In this document: piece after piece, positions 18,601 through 31,300 of the stretch
How positions within the stretch are numbered: the stretch's first letter is position 1
Layout: every line of letters begins with the position of its first letter
NCBI GenBank assembly: GCA_019096065.1
Contig: JAGUCH010000003.1
Location: forward strand, 8,060,001-8,124,000
Source: Paracyclopina nana
Lineage: Eukaryota > Arthropoda > Copepoda > Cyclopoida > Cyclopettidae
Direction: 5' to 3'
DNA length: 64,000 nucleotides
Notes under the pieces: generated by a model
What the model saw: only the letters and a program-made list of their open reading frames with translations
Databases searched by the model: none
Told to the model about the DNA's origin: nothing
Made by a program: the position numbers and the translations under genes

Positions 18601-19024
18601 AAACGCGGCGGAGTACTGCAACCGCCACAACAGGTGGAGGACCGAGAGGCTCAACAACAGGACCATTTCCAGGGCCATCGAGAGCGAGATCCACAACTAC
18701 GCCAAGGAGAACCTGGCCATCATCAACATCTTCATCAAGGAGTCGTACACCAAGCGGTTCCGCAAGACGGAGAAAATGTCGAGGATCAGCTACATTGCCA
18801 GCTCCGGTGGTCTACTCGGCCTCTGCATGGGCTTCAGTTTCGTCAGCCTCGCAGAAATTGCCTACCACTGTTTCCTTTGCATTGTCCTGCTCTTCCGCAA
18901 GAAACGGGCGCTGTTCAAAAAGGCCAAGGCCCAGAAGAGTCGGCGTAAAGGCAGCAGGGCGAGCAGCAGCCTCCACCAGTCCTTCCTCTCGCCTTTGCCA
19001 CCAGCCCTCAATGGCAACGGATGA
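12661..19024 (+). CDS. DEG/ENaC sodium channel, pickpocket-like, with enlarged cytoplasmic N-terminus
   Basis: An amiloride-sensitive-type cation channel subunit. Six exons: 12661-13319, 13801-14344, 15190-15657, 16649-16809, 17430-17690, 18526-19024, phases consistent, 863 residues. The gating HG motif is at 69-70 (FCKQTILHG). About 228 residues then precede TM1 (about 298-315, FWTMIIMASVVSGGFF). The intervening stretch holds an Arg-Ser run (about 118-131), a His/Cys cluster (156-168), a CCC (204-206), and Gln- and Asn-rich parts. After TM1 comes FPSVVVCN, typical of the family, and a Cys-rich ectodomain (CHCAPGFHN; YPNLCP). TM2 is about 786-818 with pore residues G800-F801-S802 (the GxS filter) in GLLGLCMGFS, then a basic tail. 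Introns of 481-991 nt hold nothing recognised. The exon 2 acceptor is CAGCAGCAG, so one- or two-residue variants are possible. Family firm; the particular ppk member is not assigned. Confidence 0.92.
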
Positions 19025-22000
19025 GGAAGGGCCAGTGCCAGGCCCCAAACCAACCTGGCACTCAAAACGATTCTCTGATGGCGACCCCGCGATGGAGGCC
19101 GAGGCCGCGAGGCTGAGCAACAACAACTGGACAATCTGGCCATAGTGGGCAAACGATGGCGGCTTAACCAGCCCAGTGCCACTTTGCCAGGCAGCTGTCA
19201 GCCCGTTGTTCAGCCTCTCGCCACGCACAATTTGACAGCCTCCATCGCGGCTGCTGAAGATGAAAGCATAGCTTTCATCGACGACGACCTCAGCCTTGAG
19301 CTCCGAGGTCCTCACTCGTTGTCCTCACCTCACTACTCTAGTGCGACGAATGTTTGCCCTCTGCCTGCTTCAGGAACAGAGGTCTAAAAGTGCTAAAAGT
19401 CGTAAAAACAACAGTGAAGGCTATGGAGGCGACGAAGGCTCATTTGGCCCACTTTCACACCTGACTCATTTCCCAGAGATATTCTTCAGTGATATTGCGC
19501 GCGGTTGTTTGATGCCAAAGTGATTTTGGCCTCTCTCGCTATATATAACGGAGAGCTGAAAAATGAGCCTTCACCAGCTTGGACTCAGATCTCAGTATTT
19601 GCTATTATGTATTCTACAGTTCTTCTGTAGTAAGGATGTATTCTGATACACAGCATGCTGCTTTACAATTGATTAGCTGTCACAGCAAGATACGATTATG
19701 TGTGAAATCAAGATGGGTTGTGCTCCTCTCGAACAATTAGTGCAGTATTGTTGGGTGCCAAATTCGTGCATGCATTGCTAAAGGCTGCTTTTGAGTTGCA
19801 ACTACAGCTGCTTTACGTGCCTTATTCTACTGTGTTTGGATACATATGAGCTTTGGGTGCTTGGCATCAAACCATAATTTTCTTAGACTGTATATTGCTC
19901 GCAGCAGAACATCTCAGCTTATCCTTAGTAAGACGCGTTTGGGTTCTCTCAGATTAGGAGCAATTGATGTCGTGAGAGCCTTTTCAGAGTATCACAGATT
20001 TGGCACATGACAATCAGGTGCTTGACGAGGCCAACCATCATCATCTGTATTTAGACACACAGCACAAACTGCTGTCGATAATAAGCCCACTTATTAATAA
20101 ACAGAATATTTCGGGTAGTACACAATATGCTAGGTATGCAAGTGGACAATTGTGCTCAACAACAAGAAAAGGCTAAAGCTTCTTCAAATGATTATTTTAC
20201 ATTTTCTGAGCTGTATTCTACATGATGATCACACTTCCCCAATTACTTAGAGAACACTCACACAAACATATATACGAGATATACCAACGAAGCAACAATA
20301 AAAATTCTAAACTATGCAGAGAATGTCAGCTTGTTTCGCGAGAACTCTATAATTATCAGCCTTGCTTTGAGTTATTTGACTTGAGATTGTCGATAAGGCT
20401 CTTTTTACCAGTCCACTGAGCTAGCTGAAAAGGTTCAGCCGGAAAAAGCTGCTCCAGTCTGAAGTCAAGAATTTATGGAATGCCGGGCTGTCTACTAAAT
20501 AAATAGTCGGGTGGAAGTGAAAGCTATCACTGAAATCGACACTTTGTACCCACCCCAGTACAAATGGTGGCAGGGAAAAAATGGCTTCATCCATGCCCTT
20601 TTCGTCACACTAGCAGACTCAAAATACTATATTGAAAAGCGATAGCACTTGTAAAGGATATACATTTCTTTGGCTAGAGCTTCATGAAATACAAGATATA
20701 CAACGTTTCAATGCTGAAACGCTGAGACTTCTCTTTGCAATACGATCAAATTGTGAAATGGTCTGGTATGTGAGCTAAATAATTTTGAAGCGAAGCCTCA
20801 CTTTGCTGCTTTTCCTGATAGCAGATTTTAGTTTCGGATGAAAGTGATTGAAAATCGATAGGCTTCAAAAGTTGTGTACCAGATACTTCATTTATTCACA
20901 TACAATGTATAGCTACACTCTTAAAATGCGTAGGAAAAGCAATTTCACGTACCTTTCTAAAAATGCTTCCCTTTAGTAACAAATTGGGCCTTGTTAATGC
21001 CACGAGCCTCCTGCAAGAATATAAATTCAGTTTAGTTATGTTACGTAAGCAGGCCTCACTCCATAAATAACAAACGAGCATGATGATGATTGCTTATGAG
21101 TTTCTTCCCTTAGGTTGGTGATTGCATTGTGAGCCCAAATTTCCGTTCCAACTTCCACTATGTGTATGTGATGTTGATGTCTTTTTTGGACAATAAACAA
21201 AAGGCCAGAATATCAAAGTGAAAGCTAGCTGTGACATTCACCCAATAAGCTAAAGGTTTCTCTTATTACGCGTGTTGTGCCCTTTTTCCCCTTGCTCTCC
21301 AAAATCTTTTATGTCAAAGTCAATGCCTTTTTCACCTTGTTCCATCCTTCCTTAAAGCATCACAAAAGTCAAGCCATGTTCTTTTAAAGCCAGAATTGAA
21401 TTTAATATGAAAGGAGGGAGGGAACCTTCGCCGTCAGCCCGTGTGAAAAGGTTGATTTAATTGGAAAAAAAGCTGAGAAGAAGCACTGCACATCGTGTAC
21501 AGTGATCGTTATTCAAAAAGTTCTTGAGCTCCAACGAGCCACGATCAGTGTGCGACAGAAAGTTGGATCGAAAATGTGCTATGCCATATTTACTTTTGGT
21601 ATGGATGGGGGGGAAGTAGCTAGCCAAAGTTTGGCAATAATAAGGAGAAAAAAACTTGACTACAACCATCTAGTTGTAGCTTACAAAAGAAGGGGAGTGG
21701 ACATGAAATTGTCAGATTCAGGAAAGCACTCATTCTCAATGCAAGGTAAGAAACTATTAAAATTGCTTGGCTACAGGAAAGAATAGGATTTTTCCTTGAA
21801 CAACACTAGCACAAAAGCTCTAATCACTTTCCGTCGATTGAAAGATCTAAGGATCCAAGTCCATTAGATCTAGTTGGCACTCTACCAAAGTAAACGGTCA
21901 AACCCACTTACAACTGCTGCAAAACTCATGAGAAAGTAGGCTACAGAATCAAAATTACATTTGCCAACCAAAAAAATGAAATGTGAAGAAAGACTCCTTT

Positions 22001-25000
22001 TTGCCTTGAAGACAGTAGTAACAATGAAAAGCTTGTCGTTGCAGATTAATGCATTTCCTCTGCACGATGCAAAATGTATTTAAAAATTCAATTTCTGCCA
22101 ATTTTTCATGTGGAGCTGCATTTTTTGGGCAAAATAGCGGGGAAAAGGTGGTGATATTTCACCTTTTTTGTCAAAGTGAAATAAAGATCGCTTGGGACAC
22201 TCTTTTAGAGGATCGAGCCAAAGAAGAAGCTCTTTGGAAATTGCCAACATTAATCATATCCTACTCTATTTCTCCTGAGGAGGCACGATATACTCGAAAA
22301 TACTTAAGGGCTACTTTTCATTACGCTTATATACCTCTCCTAGCTGCCATATTGTTTAGAGGCAGAAATCCCTTTTCCGGGCGTGGGCAGTTTGCTTTAC
22401 GGCTTTTAGGAAATAGCACGTGATTCTATACACTGATCGCAGCTGAACTGAGCACACATAAACTGAGCCAAAAAAGTATACTCAACGTTTCTTGTGCTAT
22501 CTTGAAAAGCACATTTTTTGTAATAAGTGCATCTCGGTAGATCCACGACCACCACTGATAAGTATTTTCTCTGTTTCTTTGACCAAAAAGCCCCCCAACC
22601 ATAATAAATCACCTATGAAAAATTGGTCCTTCTTTTTGCAACGATCCGAAAATCATGAGAGGTGGAAAAAAGGAATCGATTTTCAGCAACAATAATTACA
22701 AGAATTACAGCATATTTTGCCCAACTGTTTTGGTTAGATCAAACAAAAGGAAGGTTTCATGAAACATATTCTGCCAACAGCCCCTGAGATTTTTTAATGG
22801 CACCTAATGATGGTCATTTCTAATTTGAAAAGGCCAAACCGCACAATTGGTTAGGTTAGGGGGAGAGGGTTGGTCGGTGGGTTTCATGAGAAAATAAAGG
22901 ATTTTCACAGACACAACTCGTTGCCCCGGGGTCAAGAATCTCATTTTATGCCATTGTTCTTGGTATAAAAAAACAAGAATGAAACCTCTTCTCCTCAGGT
23001 GCAAAATTAAGTCAAACTACTTGTTTGTACCTTTGGCTAAAGACAAAGTTTATTTTTAATCAGGTAAGTGTTGGATCGGCAAAAAAAGCACAAAAGTCGT
23101 TTTATTAGCAGCGAAGAGCCATATCTTTGTGGTATACGGCATAAAATATGTGCGGGGGCAACAAGCGCACGGTAACAGCCAAAAAAACACACACCTATCG
23201 ACGGCCATCTTCCTTTTGTTCCACCGCAGAAAAAAACTAATGTGATGATGTCAGCCATGTTTCCACTTTTTCATCAGGTTGCCTCTCCAGTACATTTCTT
23301 CAGTAGTTTGAAATATAATGCACTTCTAGTTGAATTTATGCTAAAGGCATGAAGTGACATTAGGACTACAGTTACTTCGTAATTTGGAAGGTGTGTTGCA
23401 AAATTATGCTTTTAAATGTAGGGCTGCTGCAATTGGGCCTGAGGGCGTTGTTGTTGGCCATATTATAATCTGCACTACGACTTGTATCGCTTGTAGAAGC
23501 ACACAAAGATTTCGGCGCTTGTACTACAGTTTTATTGCACAACAGTGGACATTCCAAGGAGGAAATGATCTTGAGCAGCAGGCATAAAAGTGGCCAAAGT
23601 AGTGAAACCTCAAAAGAGCTGTGAAAGCCACACACAAAGGTATAAAGTATCCTTCAACTCAAAAGCATGCCCAAGATTTATCATGTGAAGAAAAAATGCA
23701 TCGAGCAAGAGCTCAGCGTGCATTCATAAAAAAAAATGGACCAAACTCTTGCTAAAATAGACTCTCAAAGAGACTCTTTAAAAATCTAAAATCATTTTTG
23801 AATGAATGGGCTTAATCTGGATTCCAGGTGAGCCCAAAATGGGAATAATCAGGCATTTAATGTGGGTCTAAAGTAGAAACCATGTCGGGCACCTCTGCAC
23901 AAAATCAAAACAAAACAACAAATCTGATTGGCGGAATTTTTTGAAAGCACGCGTTTTCATCAAAGTAAATCCCTCTGGTTATGAAAAAATGCAGGGCAAT
24001 GCCAAGAGAAAAATATGGCATTATCCCCACCCCTTATGGCATAAAGCCATTTTTATAGACTTCTTCTGAGCATGCTGCTTCAACGCCATACAGGTGTTCC
24101 AGCCGCAGCAAAGATGGCCGATTAAGAACATCAAAGGGCAAAAAAGAAGCTTCCATGCTGATGATAACAACACTCACTTACGTTCTACCCCCGCCATGAA
24201 GAAAATGACCTGAAAGACAAGCACTTTTTGCCTCTTTGCAGACAAATGTGCTTCATCTCATGAATTTGACGCCGTTTGATGAGCTTTATCAGAAGGATGA
24301 CATGCCCATAAATCTCCCGATGGAGCAATATTTTTGGTGGTTGGTCTGTTGTAGACCCCCCTTTTCAAGGCCACAATTTGGAATTTAGCCATTTCAACCC
24401 TTTGCAATGCAGAGGTCCAGTCAATGGCAGCGAGCAAGCTTCTCCTGCTTTAGTGGGGACGCGCGCGTCTCAGCTCGGCTTTGGTGTTGTTTTTGTTGTT
24501 ACATCATGGCTAACTTCGCGCTAGGAGGATGGCCGAGCTCAGATAAGTGGGTAAATTGTTATTAGCTGGTGCTGCATGCCATTGCCCACATAATTGCCCA
24601 TATCAGGGGGAAAATGCGCAAGAAACAACAATGCTGATGATGAGTTTCCTCTTTATTGCCGCCTGATTTCTGAAGCGTTTGACACTGGATCACATTTCCT
24701 GACAAGTTTGGTTTTTGGCTGCACCTGGCGATGGTGCCATTCGCTGCAGCACGAAAACTTTTTCCATGCTTTGTGTACGCCAAAAAAAGCGGCCTTTTTT
24801 TACGAGACTAGCTTGATGGCAACAAAGAAAGTATCTTATGACATCACTAGTACATCAGCACTCTGGCTGTGCAGTTGCCAAGTGCGCTAGTCAAAGTATT
24901 TGCCTGTAAGCAAAGTGATGCTACCATTTGCCCTTTAGTGGAAGAGCTGCTGTTCCTTCGGGGCTGACTTATTTCTAATGTCGAGAGTGTGAGTGTCTTG

Positions 25001-26838
25001 CCAGCAATTGCAGCCAAGCTGCAACTTGTTCCATATATTGACTTCCTGGCTAGCTCTGGCTGCTTGCAGACAAAATTGAGTCAGAGTCTCAGTAGCCTTA
25101 ACAACTTGGTGTCACACAATAATCAATGTGTGCAAATATTTAAAAAGTTCCACTACCGCTCATTTTGCCAATAACTCAACAACGCCTATTTTTAGCTGTA
25201 CACGGTGGAGCATTTATCGTGAGGAATTCCGATTGTTTTTGCTTCTTAGCAACTTCATTTGGCCTTTGAATGAATGGCGCGTGAAAAGGGGCTGATTTAC
25301 AATGCCTCGGCACTCTCTGGCTGTCGAGCTCCATTTGCAACCGTCCTCTGACTCTTATATAGTAATTGGCAGAGAAGAAACCAACTTGGTCCTGCTTCCT
25401 GTTTCCTCTCGCCCTCTTTCTACCAAAAAGTCGACTCAGCACCTTCTCCACTACTTTTTACTTTTGTCTTTTCATTTCTCTCGAGCTGCCTCTCGAGCAT
25501 ATTCTCAAGTTGCCAAATCGAATGGCTCAAGGGACTTCTTCTGAGCGCACTTCAGCCCGCCCAACCGTGAACAAGCTTGCCTTTTCTGATGCCATAAAAA
25601 TTGACTAAAAGGCTGACGACAACAGTAGTTCTAGGAGTTGCAAACGAGCAGAAAATGGCAACGATCAACGGTCGTACAGCCAAAGAAGCACAAATTGCCG
25701 CGATGCTTTCGACTCGGAATTTGCGTGATTTATGGGGAAGTCGCGATGCGAGCGCAAGAGCTTGCAAGTGAACTTGCGCAGGGAAAATGACTGAATTTGC
25801 GTGGCATGAAAGAGACACGCGCAATAAATTCACCACATCCCCATGCATAAGAACGAAAGGAATTGAAATGGAGATGTAATCACCATTTTTTGGAAGCGTT
25901 GCGCGATTTTAAAGAACCAATTTCGGGAGGGAGAATAAGTGAAGCTGGCTGAACAAAGCCGCCGAGTTGGAAAAGTCTATGGAGCTGCTCCTGTTGGAGT
26001 TAACCTTGAAAAATTCACCCCAAGAGCCATTTTGTAACTGTCGACTTTGGGTCCGCCACGGTCACACCACAAAGCAGCCAATTGTCGCAAGAAGATGTTG
26101 AATTTTTACCCAGGAATATAGCATATAAATTGCAATCGAGCGGGTGTAACCAGAAAGTCGGGCTCTACTGCATCAGCGAGGCAATTCCAGAAATCGGAAA
26201 TTCCATTCCAATTTTGATTTGAAGCAGGCAGAACCAGCTGCTGCATCATTGAGCTTGGTCAAAATGTGAGGAAGAAGCCAGGGGAAAAGGTAATATGAAT
26301 TCCTAGTTATATTCTGCACTCGGTGTCATTACATTCGCAATCTAGACAAATGAAGGCCCTCAGTGAGAGGGGAACTTTTTTAATAATTCCAAAGCATATC
26401 TGCAGTGACTTTATTTCGAGCAGCACGAATGGGGCAAATAGAGCCAATTTTTTGGCTGGCTAGTGGCAAACAATAAGAGTTAGCGATAGAAGCAAGCTGT
26501 GGCTTCTTGGTTCTGCTCTGGTGCTTATACAAATTCACGGTTGGATAGGCTAAATGCGTCTCAGAAGCCGCCAAAAAAGTTAAAACTTAAGCACATCTTC
26601 CTTCGGGGTGGTCAGGGGTTTAATAACCCCATTTTGGTTCATCTTCACCCCCTATGCTAGCTACAATTCCCTTTGGAAATGATGGCCGGCGTCTGGCCCT
26701 AAATCATTAGATTTGCCCACTCGAATTGTAGTAATTACGCGTCAAGCCCCGGAAAGTCCGATTTATAACCATCACCTGAACTAATACCAGAAGAGTGAGT
26801 CAAAGTTTCTTCTTCTTGAAAGGGAGGGAATTTCCTAA
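19025..26838. other. Long noncoding/intergenic region
   Basis: Begins with the 3'UTR of the channel gene; the first AATAAA is at 20096-20101, about 1.07 kb after the stop, and is only a candidate. Open frames here are short (up to about 124 codons) and lack domain, signal or compositional features. A 12-bp CG palindrome lies at 24458-24469. I found no tRNA-like cloverleaf, transposase fragment or reverse-transcriptase motif by eye. Confidence 0.4.
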
Positions 26839-27684
26839 CCTGAAACCGGGTGGCGCTAATCTACCTACCTTGAAAATCTACAAATATACAAACTTGACCC
26901 CAAGTGGCCCTGAGGTGCGAATTCAAACCTTTGTGAAAGTTTGTATTTTAAAATTAATAAAGTACAAACTCAGTTTGGTGGTGTCAATCAATTGATAGAA
27001 TGCAAACTTGACATCAGTTGACCCCTAAGTGTGAATTCACACATGTCAATGGGTTTCAAAAATAGTTTCTTATCAAACTGAGATGATAAAAACGGCAGAA
27101 TTGGAAAATTTGTATTTTCTGGTTTTAATTATTGCACTTATGTATTGTTCATGTAAAAATAACAGATTAAGGTATAGAAAAAATGTCTTTAAGGAAAGTT
27201 GATGTGCTGCTGCTTATTTTCTTAAGAAGTTTTGGGCATACCAGCTTATTAGTTAACAAAAAAAAGTACTAATTAAAGTATCATCCAAATATAGCCAAAA
27301 ATGAAAGCCAATCTGATCGTTGAATAGGCTAATGAAGTTTCATTAAAATGCTGTTATTACGAATTATTATTTTTCAATGCTTTCATATCAAAAATTGCCA
27401 TAGATTACTTTGAAGGACCTTTTCAATGAACCTTTAAGAAGTCACAAAAAAATACATCAGCTGTCAAATTGAGAATTTTATCTGCCCCATTTGTGACAAA
27501 GGTGTGAGCTGTCAAGTTGGATCAAGTTTGCATTTTATTGATTATCCAGAGTTTGTGTAATACTAAATTATAATTGACAAACTCACGCTAAGGTGTGAAT
27601 TTTCGATTAAGCATCAAATTGTGTTAAGTTTGTAAGTTAGTAAATTTTCAAGGTGGCTATAGTACAGCCGCCGCCTGAAACCGG
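26839..27684. mobile_element. Non-autonomous DNA transposon (MITE), Mutator-like by its 11-bp target duplication
   Basis: An exact 11-bp direct repeat, CCTGAAACCGG, lies at 26839-26849 and again at 27674-27684. Immediately inside are imperfect inverted termini. The left end reads GTGGCGCTAATCTACC then TACCTTGAAAATCTAC; the complement of the right end reads GCGGCGGCTGTACTATAG then CCACCTTGAAAATTTAC, followed on both sides by a TACAAACTT block. The 824-bp interior is AT-rich and has subterminal repeats: an AAACTTGAC...GTG(C/T)GAATTC unit recurs near 26890 and 27003, with a related copy toward the right end. No transposase frame is present. A 9-11 bp duplication is characteristic of Mutator-like elements, but class assignment from this alone is tentative. 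Confidence 0.72.
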
Positions 27685-28340
27685 CTGAGGGTGGTTTTTT
27701 TACCAGGTCCATTCCGGCGCTTGGCGATTCGCCCAACTCGGGAAAAAGCAATGGCAGCACCCTAGGTAAACAACTAACGTTACGTAACTTAATGCCGAGC
27801 GACGGCTAATGCATCAAAAAACAATGGACGTCATGCTCGCGCAAAGGTAAAGGATGGGTGCATTTACTTCAAACTATAGGTAACTGGGATTACGTAATCG
27901 AGCTCGTTTTCCTTTGTTCTTATTCGTTTCGCGAGCCCAGAGGCATTTTCCTATCCTAAATCCACGAAGCGCTCGTCAAAAGCTGCCTCTTTTGGACATG
28001 CCAACTTTGGATTGAAATTCATTCATTTAAAGACGTTTTTTAACTGAGTGCAGTGGTTGAGCGCGGGTGGGTCGCAATGGCTGAGATGCGACCCGTGCGC
28101 GTGCGAAATGTCAACAAAAACAAAAGCCACGTTGCGTTGCCAGTTGTGAAGGCGCGAAGGTTAGGGCCGCGTTTCTTCGTGTTGCCGGGGATTTTAGCAA
28201 GTTCGAAGGGACTTGAAAAAGTGGCGCACACACCAACCTATGCAGCTACTACTACGGTGCGTGGATGGGGTGCGAGTTGAACTGGTCGTCGTTGAAGTAA
28301 CGAACGTGTTCATGACTCACCTGTAGTTGGAAGACCGCGA
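27685..28340. promoter_or_regulatory. CpG-rich island, candidate promoter and first exon
   Basis: CpG is visibly dense from about 27700 and peaks at 28050-28340 against AT-rich flanks. On the plus strand, ATG 28077 opens 60 codons (MAEMRPVRVRNVNKNK onward) ending at a possible donor ACG|GTGCGT at 28256/28257, phase 0. The first supported exon of the SEA/LDLa/SRCR gene at 37402 also reads in phase 0. On the minus strand a strong donor (ACTACAG|GTGAGTC) lies at about 28322, with no partner exon seen downstream. The island may be the start of the gene at 37402, a separate noncoding transcript, or bidirectional. Confidence 0.35.
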
Positions 28341-31300
28341 GAGTGCACACCGGCATTTTATTCAAGCACGGACCGGCCAACAGTGCACAAGGCCAAACTT
28401 GACAATTGTGCCCCCAAATCAGTGCGCCTGGCCATTATTTGCAGCAAAGGCCAGCAACGTTCACATAAAGGCCAATTACAACCCTCGGCGAAAAAGGTAA
28501 GCAACGGAAGCCCGATCCCATTTTTGAAAAAAGGCGGTTGCACTTAATTTTGGCAGTTTTTATTTCCGGTTCAATTTGAACTTTTCAAGCCATTCAGCTT
28601 TGGTGGTTTGGCGGGTGGTGCATTTCGTGATCCAAAAATAGCCGTGGATCTTGCTTGCGCAAGCTGGCTGACTGACAAATTGACTTTTCTGCAAAGGCAA
28701 TAACAACATCAATTAAGCTGGTCTTAATGACTGGCTTGAAATCGAGCCATAAAAGGTCAAATTGAGCCGAAAAAGTAGAAGATCCATCAGTCAGCGTTGC
28801 AATTCAGCCCCTGGGGCGAGTGAAACCAAATTGACCACGCTATTTTTGTGACTCTGCCAAAAATAGAGGGAGCAACAAATATTTTCGTAAATAGCCACTT
28901 TGATAATTGCTCATGTCAATTTGCGTATTGTCATTTGCCGATTTTTGACAACTTTGACCATCAACAATGCTCATAATTGAAACCAGACCAATTTATTTCC
29001 AGACCGTAGTGATACCTTTTTTTGAATCGCATTGTAAAAAGATTCGTTATTCAAGCAGCCAAGCAAACAGCTGAGCTAGACTACCTGAAATGGTTTTTTA
29101 GCAGTTGGGAACACCCATGCATTGGAGTATTATGCATTGGGGCTCATTTTGGCCCGCTTGTGCATTTTTAATTTGCGCAAATTGAATTTTGTTTTTCGAA
29201 CTGAGCAAAACCTGTCACATGATCTCCGAAGAGGAGATATTGCTCAATAATAGCCATCCAAGTCTCAAAAACAGCGTCAATGGTGGGAGACTTTGCTTAT
29301 GATGGACATCCTTGAAATCGCATTGAAACCATAGCCCGCAATGAGAACTGATGATTTCTAAAGTGGGCCACACTTTCATCATCATCATCATTTTGGTGTC
29401 ACTCATATCTAATTACGTGCAGCTCAGCCTTTTATCATGAAAATCCAATATCCACCCCTAAAATTAAAATTAGTGCACAACGCTGCTATGGGTCGGGGTC
29501 AACTACCCTTTTGCCGCACCTTGGGAAACTAATTCGAAAAAGTGGCCAGAAATGCACGTTTTCCTACCCTTCTCGTCTGGCTGCTGGTGCACTAACAGTC
29601 TAGGGATCTTTTGGTGGAATTTTTTCACCACTTACTTAGTTGCGATGCTCTCCTCCCGATTTGTTGTACGTAATAGAGGGGAAACCTGTAGAGCTGTCGA
29701 TGGGGATCGAGAGGTGGGGCTGAAAAACGAAGAGTTATTGGATGGACGCTTCAGTCTTCTTCTTCTCGATCATCACATTGTTTTCCAACTTGACCTTTTT
29801 GACCCGTCCCCACAGGGGGTCCAGACCAGACACTGCAGTTTTTTCTACATACTTTTGAATGGGATGACCACCAGCTCACTGGGCTGGAAAACTGAGATAT
29901 GTGCAAAATTATTTTCTTAAGGGGGCGAAAAAGATCAACAAAAGGCCAAGGGACTGAAAAAAGGCCGCGAGACCCCTAAAAAAGTTAGGGAGTGCGCAGT
30001 AGTAACATTAAAAGCAGTGGCAGCAAAAGTTTCCAGTCAGCTGGTGCCACAGTGGCTCTTTCCTCCATGTGCGAGGCAATTTAGCCAAGCCATTTTTTGG
30101 CAACCATTGTGACAAAAGATTTGAATGATATGAAAGATTTCGTGGAATAAAGTGCCAAAGATGATGGTGGTTTTTCACCTTGAGAACTCCGTTTTTGGGC
30201 TCCAATCTCCCATATAGTGCAAGAATATCTGAGGGAAATTTGGCGTTGTACAAAAATGCAAAGCAGCAAGCTGAAACTTTGTGATTAGGGAAAAACAAGT
30301 CTGTTTTGAATGCCCCTTCAAATTGGTCTAATTTTCCTGGCTTTCAAGAGATGAAAGCATCAACGCTACGTACTCTTCAAGTTGTTGAATTTTAGCTTAG
30401 TTTTCCCATTTTCCAGCTTTTCTTGCGTCAACAATTCCCACAGTGCAATGGTGCTTTCAATTTGCTTCAAGCCTCAGTGAGCATGGTTATTTTGTATTTA
30501 TACCACATCGTGCATAAGAGAGGGGACGGAAACGACTTTATTTTTTTACTTTTAATGGCCACTGGCTGTTTAGCTATTGTGGCCTCATGGTGATCTTCTT
30601 CACACACCAGCTATCAAACCTCATTTAAAAGGCTGTAGTAGGAAAATACCTGTAACATCATCACCCTCGAAAAGTCCATCTGCTCCAATATTCCACAGCA
30701 TTATTCCAAAATGCCAAAGCGTAGGTGACGCACATTTTTTGCCACAGTCATACTTCCTTTTAACACTCACGAATTCCTCTTGACTGAGGCAACTTTGACT
30801 GTGAGAAGTTTGCCACCGTATTCCTCTATCTGTCCACAAACTCAAGCATTGAGGGGAAAAGAGGAAAACTTGCTGTTTTCCATGGTATTCATCAAAGTCC
30901 TCTTTGGCAGTTGCTTCCAAAGGCTCTAAATTCAATCTAAAGGGGAAGTGAAATAAAAAACTTTGTCCATTATAGAAAGCCTGGAATTGTTCCACTTTTT
31001 TGTTGGCGGTCTGAGGCGCTCGCAATTTGATCAATTTCTTTGGCTCTTAAAGCTGGGCCAACTTGGATTTTAACCCAAGAAACGTAGCCACTTTTTACCA
31101 TTCCATGGAGCAGGAGTGAAGAGCCTTTTTATCCATGATTTGAAAAGGCTTTTTGAAAGATGGATGAAGAAACATCTTGATCGATGGCTGTTTAACCTCA
31201 GGTTTTTTTACATTCAATGCTCCACTTAATTCAGTAACACAGTAGCTGCTCGGTCATCAGGAGTTTATGCTACAGCTACTGGCAGTTTATGAGCATTCTT

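Noticed and set aside
22849-22863. TTAGG-like units (GGTTAGGTTAGGG) suggesting an insect telomeric repeat
   Set aside because: Only about two units are present, which chance explains.
29552-29920. Plus-strand 122-codon frame
   Set aside because: No homology-like features, and no supporting splice or polyadenylation context.
30621-31034. Minus-strand 137-codon frame with a WHFGIMLWNIG stretch resembling kinase subdomain IX
   Set aside because: No other kinase motif lies nearby on either strand, and the match is too short to separate from chance.
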